This document shows, one piece after another, positions 58,670-64,000 of a DNA stretch of 64,000 nucleotides. The first letter of the stretch is position 1, and the number at the start of each line of letters is the position of its first letter. The stretch is taken from positions 28,427,501 to 28,491,500 of the forward strand of contig NC_088340.1 in assembly GCF_036884655.1 (NCBI RefSeq), in the 5' to 3' direction. The stretch comes from Musa acuminata AAA Group. Lineage: Eukaryota > Streptophyta > Magnoliopsida > Zingiberales > Musaceae. The position numbers and the translations under genes are program-made. Under the pieces are notes generated by a model. The model had not been told where the DNA came from, searched no databases, and saw only the letters and a program-made list of their open reading frames with translations.

Positions 58670-59691
58670 TGTTGGGAAATCTTGGGGGCGACATCACATG
58701 CACAGCGAAAGAATAAGAAAAAATAAAATCCCTGATTCTCAAAGAGATGTTCGTCGTCGTGCAAAGATTGGTGCGCAAAATTCGCGAAACTTAAAAACTA
58801 CGTATAGAGTAGATTGTGTTACCTAGGGAGATCGTATATCCCTGTTTCCTTGCAGATCTTTAGGAGAGGGTGAAGGAGGTCAAGCGTCCTCCTCTCTAGC
58901 GGTGATCCACACAGCAGGGCTGCGACGACGCTCCTCAAAACTCTAGGCCTGCTCTGAGGTGGAGAGGGGGAGGAGAATAGGAGAGGCAAGCAAAGGCTCT
59001 AGCCTATGAGGCTCTGAATCCCTCCTATTTATAGAGGTCCCCTGTCAAACCCTAATGGGTCGTCCCCTAGTGGGTATTGGATCTACATCCAATAAGACAA
59101 GGGCTTCGTCAGATATCTCATATCCGAACCTCTACTCATCGCAATGCCTACCATATGTGTGTGACCCTCTAGGCCAAATATCGAGCTGGTCGTGAGCCAT
59201 ACCTATCAGAACTCCTTCTAACTCAGTGAATTATTATCTCTGTAATAATTCACTTGACTCATCGACTACGGACGTACTAGGCCACTACACCGTAGTGCCC
59301 AGACGATACAGGGGAATCCAATCCATTGGACCTGTCTGTCCTCAATTATCATGTACCTATAGTCCCTCATCCATCTAATATCCCAGAGACCGTATATCAA
59401 GCATGGTGCCGTCAGACCCATATGGTTTCTACTCGAGTCTCGCTCTAATCGGATTCTCCCAGATAACTCTTTTTCTCTCAACCCGAATGACCCTGGCCAG
59501 GGATTTGTCTGAGCAAGAACATATGGGATATTCCTCTCATGATGCCGAGAGTGGATGATCCTCTATTGACACTTAATAGCCCTCGTAAGGTCGACTATCA
59601 CTCCCAATGACCAGCTGTACTAGATCTAGGACAATCAAACCTATAAGTCTAGTATCAAAGAGTAGAGCACTCATATAGGACATTTTTGGTG
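58670..59691 (-). repeat. Partial family-A LTR in element G
   Basis: It starts TGTTGGGAAATC, diverged from the copies at 913, 8278 and 20804, with TATA 59026-59033 (minus). It is cut after about 1.02 kb by Gypsy H. No primer-binding site precedes it, so it is either a solo LTR or the 3' LTR of an element whose other end lies beyond the window. Confidence 0.85.
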
Positions 59692-62591
59692 TGTAACATC
59701 CCCTATTTTTAAAAATTTAGTAAAAGGTTTGTTTGTAAAACATAAGGATTATTTAATAATTATTTTATATTCAATGATATTATATTAAAAGTTTATGGCC
59801 AGGGATCTAAGAGTAAATATTAGAAGTTTGATATAATTTATGAAAGATTCAGATTTAAGTTAAAAAAATATATATATAGTGGACATGTGTCACTAGCTAA
59901 CCTAAGGTTGGTGCCACTTATCTTTGCTCTAAAGATGACACCTAGCCCCTTTCATGCATGCATGACACCTTGCAACTTTTACATTAGCCAAAACCCAAAT
60001 AATTAGATGAAAGGTTAAAGAAAACAAACCTGAAGAGTTGCAGCCAACGTGAGTTTGAGAAAAGAAGACGAAGAAGAAGAAGAAGAAGAAGAAGAAGAAG
60101 AAGAAGAAGAAGAAGAAGAAGAAGAGCTTGAGGTTTTTCATCAATTTTCCCACATTTGGGATTCAAATAATTTTAAGACAAGTATTCTAACCCCATCCCA
60201 CAGTAACCTTAATCTCTATTTTCATGTTTATTCTGCAAAATTTGAAAGATTTCAACTGAGAACCAGACCTTCTTTCGTTTTGATATAAAGCTATGAATCT
60301 GTAATTTTTCGGTAATCTGACCTCTATGCAATGTTTCGGTCATAACATTTTGTAATAAACTCTGATTTAGACAAAAACTATTCCATTTGAAATTAGACAA
60401 AAAAATCTTTATTTTGGTACTACGATCGAATGATTTGGAGTTTAAATGCCTACTAAGACTTCTGTTTAAATTAACCCTATAGATTCTGCAAAACAGGGAC
60501 TGAAATTGCTGACCTCTTGTTACTTAACTACTTATAACTCTCTGCTATGAACTCGGATTCCTACAACGTATGATTTATTCGAAGCTAGACTCAAAATGCT
60601 TTCTGTATATATCTCATTTGAAATTTTTGGAGTACAAATGCTAACTGAAACATCTACTTTACTCGACCCTATGGATTAAGTAAAACAGAGCTAATATTTT
60701 CAGACCTTTCACTATGAAATTATCTGTAACTCCCTGTTATAAATTCCAATTCTTGTAAAACTTGATTTGTCTAAAACTAGATTGATAAAGCTTTCTAATT
60801 ACACCTATTTTGTATAAATTGGAGCATAATTAGTTATCCAAATAGTTTATACAATGTTCCTATCAAATTCTGCCAGAATCGAGCTTTGGTTGATTTCGGC
60901 TTTCCTTGTTTCTTCTCTTTGGAAATCGATTTCGGCAAAAACTCTTACTTTAGTTAAGCTTTATATTATTACCTTAAATTCTTATATACTTTTGTCCTTT
61001 ATTTATTTGTACATCTGCAGCTATCATCTAAAGTTCATGTTTGCATCGTAATGATTTGGCACATGCATCCCATTGTTCCGTATTTGCTTTCGATATGTGC
61101 CTCTTCCAGTTTCATTTCTTTGGACATTGAATTCACCTAACTTTCTTATTTCAATTGAGCTATATGTAATTTCTTGAAATTCTTGTATGCTCTTGCTTTT
61201 GTTTTCTTTCAAATATGAATATATTTATGAAAGATTATGTTTGTATCGTATTGACTCGAAAGGCATATATACATTTCATTTTTCCACATGTGCTTCCGAT
61301 AAGTCCCAATTCATTATTTATAATACCCTTTTGTACTCTGGTATTTGTGGGATTATTTGGACCTTTGCCAGAAATGGTAAAGGGTAGGTGCTTAGAGCCC
61401 GCGATGCTCTAGATTATGTTTGGTGGTCATTCAGAAATGGATGGACCATATTATGTTTGGAATCCCACTTCACCTTCTATCTGTTGGATATGAAATTCAG
61501 AACCGACCTAGCACTTGGGTAGGGTGAGAGGGCTCGAGTAGGAAAGGGCTACCCGTGGATGGAGTCGAGAACTCATCACGGCGTGGAGCCACCACTAAGT
61601 TAAACCTCACATGCACTTTGCTAGAGTATGACGTTTGAGCTTCTATTTCGTATTTGTTCTTTGATATGTTCTGAAATGCTTCTTATGCTTCCGAAATATT
61701 ACCATATGCCATTGATATGTTCTGAAGCACTTCATTCACCATTGATATGTTCTAAACTATTTCATATGCCATTGATATCCAAAATGCTCCTTATGTCTTT
61801 GTTATGCCTTGAAATTACCATATGTTATCGATATGCTCCTTATGCCAATGATAAGCTCCAATTACCTTTCCTCGATTGTATGAACAAAACGTGCTTTGAA
61901 CGATACAATATTGTAATTCTGCATTCAAACAAAACATGCTACTGTTTCATATTATATCTCTGCTTTGTATTTTGATACCTTATTTGTTTGAAGCCTGTCC
62001 TTTTTGCTATGGATATGTTAGTCATTTGCTGAGCTTTATATGCTCACCCCGTTGATATATAAATTTTTCAGGATAATTTATCGCTCGCAAAAATATGTAG
62101 TTTGGGTTGAGGCAGTGGGAAGCTAGAAGATTTTAGGGCAAATCTTTTGTACTTGATATGTTGATGTTGTATAAGTTCCTTTTGTGTGTATTAATGACAA
62201 ATCTAGATTGATGTATCCTATAAATATTTGAAAAATACCTCTCATGTTATGATTTTGGGAATGTTAAGTTAAAATTATGTACTGAATGATATAAACATGT
62301 GGTACATATTGGTTTTGTAATTGTGTAGATTCTCACAACTATGGATTTATGATGTGGTTATGGTTTAGTTAAGTTGCCTTTGAATTTTAAGAATCATCTA
62401 ATGACATGATGTATGATTATAAACTGCACAAGTTTTATGAATTGTGGATTGTAGAGGTGAATGACTTATGTTTTTCTTAGTGACCTTAAATGTATGATTG
62501 GATCCTGGATTGTTTGTTGAATTATAATATTATCAATCTTAAGTTAGGTTTACACCTCTTGAATGAAAATTAAATCGGGAGGGGCGTGACA
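59692..62591 (+). repeat. 5' LTR of Gypsy 'H' (2900 bp)
   Basis: It runs from TGTAACATCCCC to GGGGCGTGACA and is followed by a primer-binding site. It shares its ends and internal blocks (for example the GCTGAGCTTTATATGCTCACC region near 62028) with the minus-strand LTR at 14825-17592. A (GAA)n tract of about 20 units lies at about 60068-60127. Open frames in it are compositional. Confidence 0.85.
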
Positions 62592-62594
62592 GAG

Positions 62595-62606
62595 TGGTAT
62601 CAGAGC
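62595..62606 (+). other. Primer-binding site of Gypsy H
   Basis: TGGTATCAGAGC lies three bases after the LTR end. Confidence 0.9.
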
Positions 62607-62933
62607 GTGGTTTGAGGATCACTGAAATATTTGATATGTTGACGTGCAAAATATATTGATGTCTAGTGAACTATAGTGATTGATTAAAATTTTCTTTGAT
62701 GCATTTTAGGAATCTAGGATGATGAGGATATTTAGTCCTACTTCATCTGCTTTTGATTAATTAAGTACAATAAAAGGGTTGATCGGGGATATTAAATCAG
62801 AGTGGCGTAGTAGAAGTGTGGTGAACCTAATACATTGGTAGCAGAAAAATAGATGATGCGATTGGAGAAGATATTTGATGTACGAAATTGTTCTGATGAT
62901 TAAAAGAATTTCTGAAGAACAAGGATAGGAATA
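62607..62933 (+). other. Leader of Gypsy H before the Copia I insertion
   Basis: About 330 bp without a recognisable coding domain. The gag expected after a chromovirus PBS is not reached before the inserted LTR. Confidence 0.6.
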
Positions 62934-63370
62934 TGTTAGGACTCTAGCTTGGAGATTCCTAATTGAGAGGGACATTCATGTAAAACTGTTAGGACTCTAG
63001 CCAGAAGAGTCCTAATTGTGAGGGACATTCTGTTAGGACTCTAGCTAGGAGAGTCCTAATTGAGAGGGGCATTCATATAGGAAGTTTTTTCTTAGAGAAG
63101 AATTAGGAGTTGTAAGGGAATATGAGTCTTGAGTATGAGTCCTATTAGGAGTTGGTTAGAAGTAAGAGTCTTAAGTAGGAGTCCTATTAGGAGTTAGGGT
63201 TTATAAGCCCTATAAATAGCCATGTATTCCTTCTCTTTTCTTAAGCAATAGATGAATCTTTTCTGCAGCCTTTGAGCAGCAACTTGGAGGGAGGAACCCC
63301 TATAAAGTTTCAAGGAGGCCGATCCCCTAAATAGATCAACCCAAGTTTAGAATCTGCAAGGGTTCTAACA
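62934..63370 (+). repeat. LTR of small Copia 'I' (about 437 bp)
   Basis: TGTTAGGACTCTAGC occurs three times in tandem (62934, 62987, 63031); the outermost gives a 437-bp LTR ending GGTTCTAACA at 63370. TATA box 63211-63218. A primer-binding site follows, so this is a 5' LTR on the plus strand. Which of the three repeats is the true start cannot be settled without the 3' LTR. Confidence 0.75.
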
Positions 63371-63372
63371 CC

Positions 63373-63384
63373 TGGTATCAGAGC
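63373..63384 (+). other. Primer-binding site of Copia I
   Basis: TGGTATCAGAGC lies two bases after the LTR end. Confidence 0.92.
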
Positions 63385-64000
63385 AGCGTTCTTGGCATCT
63401 CGCTGCCCTTCCACTGCCATCCATCAGCCCTCCACAACCGCCCAAAGCAATTCCCACAATTGCTTAAAAGATCGTCACCGAATTCCACCATCATCTCCAC
63501 CACCGTGGATCATCTTTTGATCTCCCCGTGAATTGCAACAGGTTCTGGTTTCCTACCTTACTGCTGCTGCAATTTAGTTATCCTTATTCGAAAAAAAAAA
63601 AAAAAAAATCGTTCTTATATTGCTGCATAAACTTTTCGTCACAAAGTTTTCATCTCTACGACGAAAGATACATTGCAGAATTCCAACCGCATAGCACCAT
63701 CTGTTTGATCTTGCTACTGTACTTTTTCTATCCAAATTTCTACGAAATTTTTATGACATCTTTGATACTTCCTAACAGTGGATTTCCCTTTGGTTTCATC
63801 AAAAAATTCTCAGTATAAACTACTGATCTTTTATGTCCAATCTGCTGCACTTGAATTGCAGAATTCAAGCCGCATAGCACCACCTGTTTGATCTTGCTAC
63901 TGTGATTTTTCTATCCAAATTTCTACGAAATTTTTATGACATCTTTGACACTTCCTAACAGTATATTTCCCTTTGGTTTCATCGAAAAATTCTCAATATA
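63385..64000 (+). other. Leader of Copia I with 183-bp tandem repeat
   Basis: No domain-bearing ORF is seen before the window edge. A block starting ATTGCAGAATTC at 63672 recurs at 63855 with few differences, a direct repeat with 183-bp period running to the edge. A run of A lies at about 63592-63608. Confidence 0.75.

Noticed and set aside
60049..60288. Poly-Glu ORF
   Set aside because: Translation of the (GAA)n microsatellite in the Gypsy LTR.

Overview
The window looks like intergenic heterochromatin from a large plant genome. It is built almost entirely of nested LTR retrotransposons, and I see no convincing host gene, tRNA, rRNA or CRISPR array. Every intact primer-binding site matches the plant initiator Met-tRNA type (TGGTATCAGAGC). 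Long-LTR Copia elements with Sirevirus traits and chromodomain-bearing Gypsy elements fit a monocot. A Musa/Ensete-type (Zingiberales) genome is my impression only and has low confidence.

Layout. (1) 1-14735: two nested minus-strand copies of one Copia family, called 'family A' here. A young full element (913-9766) sits inside a decayed copy (1-912 plus 9767-14735). (2) 14825-31731: a minus-strand chromodomain Gypsy. It is split by a complete plus-strand Sirevirus-like Copia 'B' (19025-29468, GATCT target duplication). B itself carries a solo family-A LTR (20804-22300, CGGTT duplication). (3) 31732-about 36250: plus-strand Copia 'C', reduced to LTR, a decayed gag and non-coding sequence, followed by about 1 kb I do not recognise. 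(4) 37262-43893: minus-strand Copia 'D', a gag-only relative of C with one complete LTR. (5) 43894-46838: fragment 'F', a minus-strand Sirevirus gag-pol. (6) 46839-58669: plus-strand Sirevirus 'G', whose 5' LTR is split by a complete minus-strand element 'E' (47025-55586, GAGAG duplication). (7) 58670-59691: part of a family-A LTR, cut by a plus-strand Gypsy 'H' (5' LTR 59692-62591), which is in turn cut by a small Copia 'I' (from 62934) that runs off the window.

How the parts relate. B, F and G are decayed gag-pol Sireviruses and represent the type that can supply reverse transcriptase and integrase. E keeps an intact 527-aa Gag, but its pol is replaced by a different same-strand ORF that has its own LTR-like upstream region. 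C and D keep a Gag that has lost the zinc knuckle, and they have no pol. So one cluster holds three grades of the same retrotransposon lineage: autonomous-type, gag plus extra ORF, and gag-only. They share a U3 array built on GGCGGT-NNN-ACCGCC, repeated polypurine tracts, and a hairpin with an oligo-C loop at the LTR end. The gag+ORF element E and the gag-only subfamily are the most interesting content, together with an aberrant 222-bp target duplication flanking the young family-A element.
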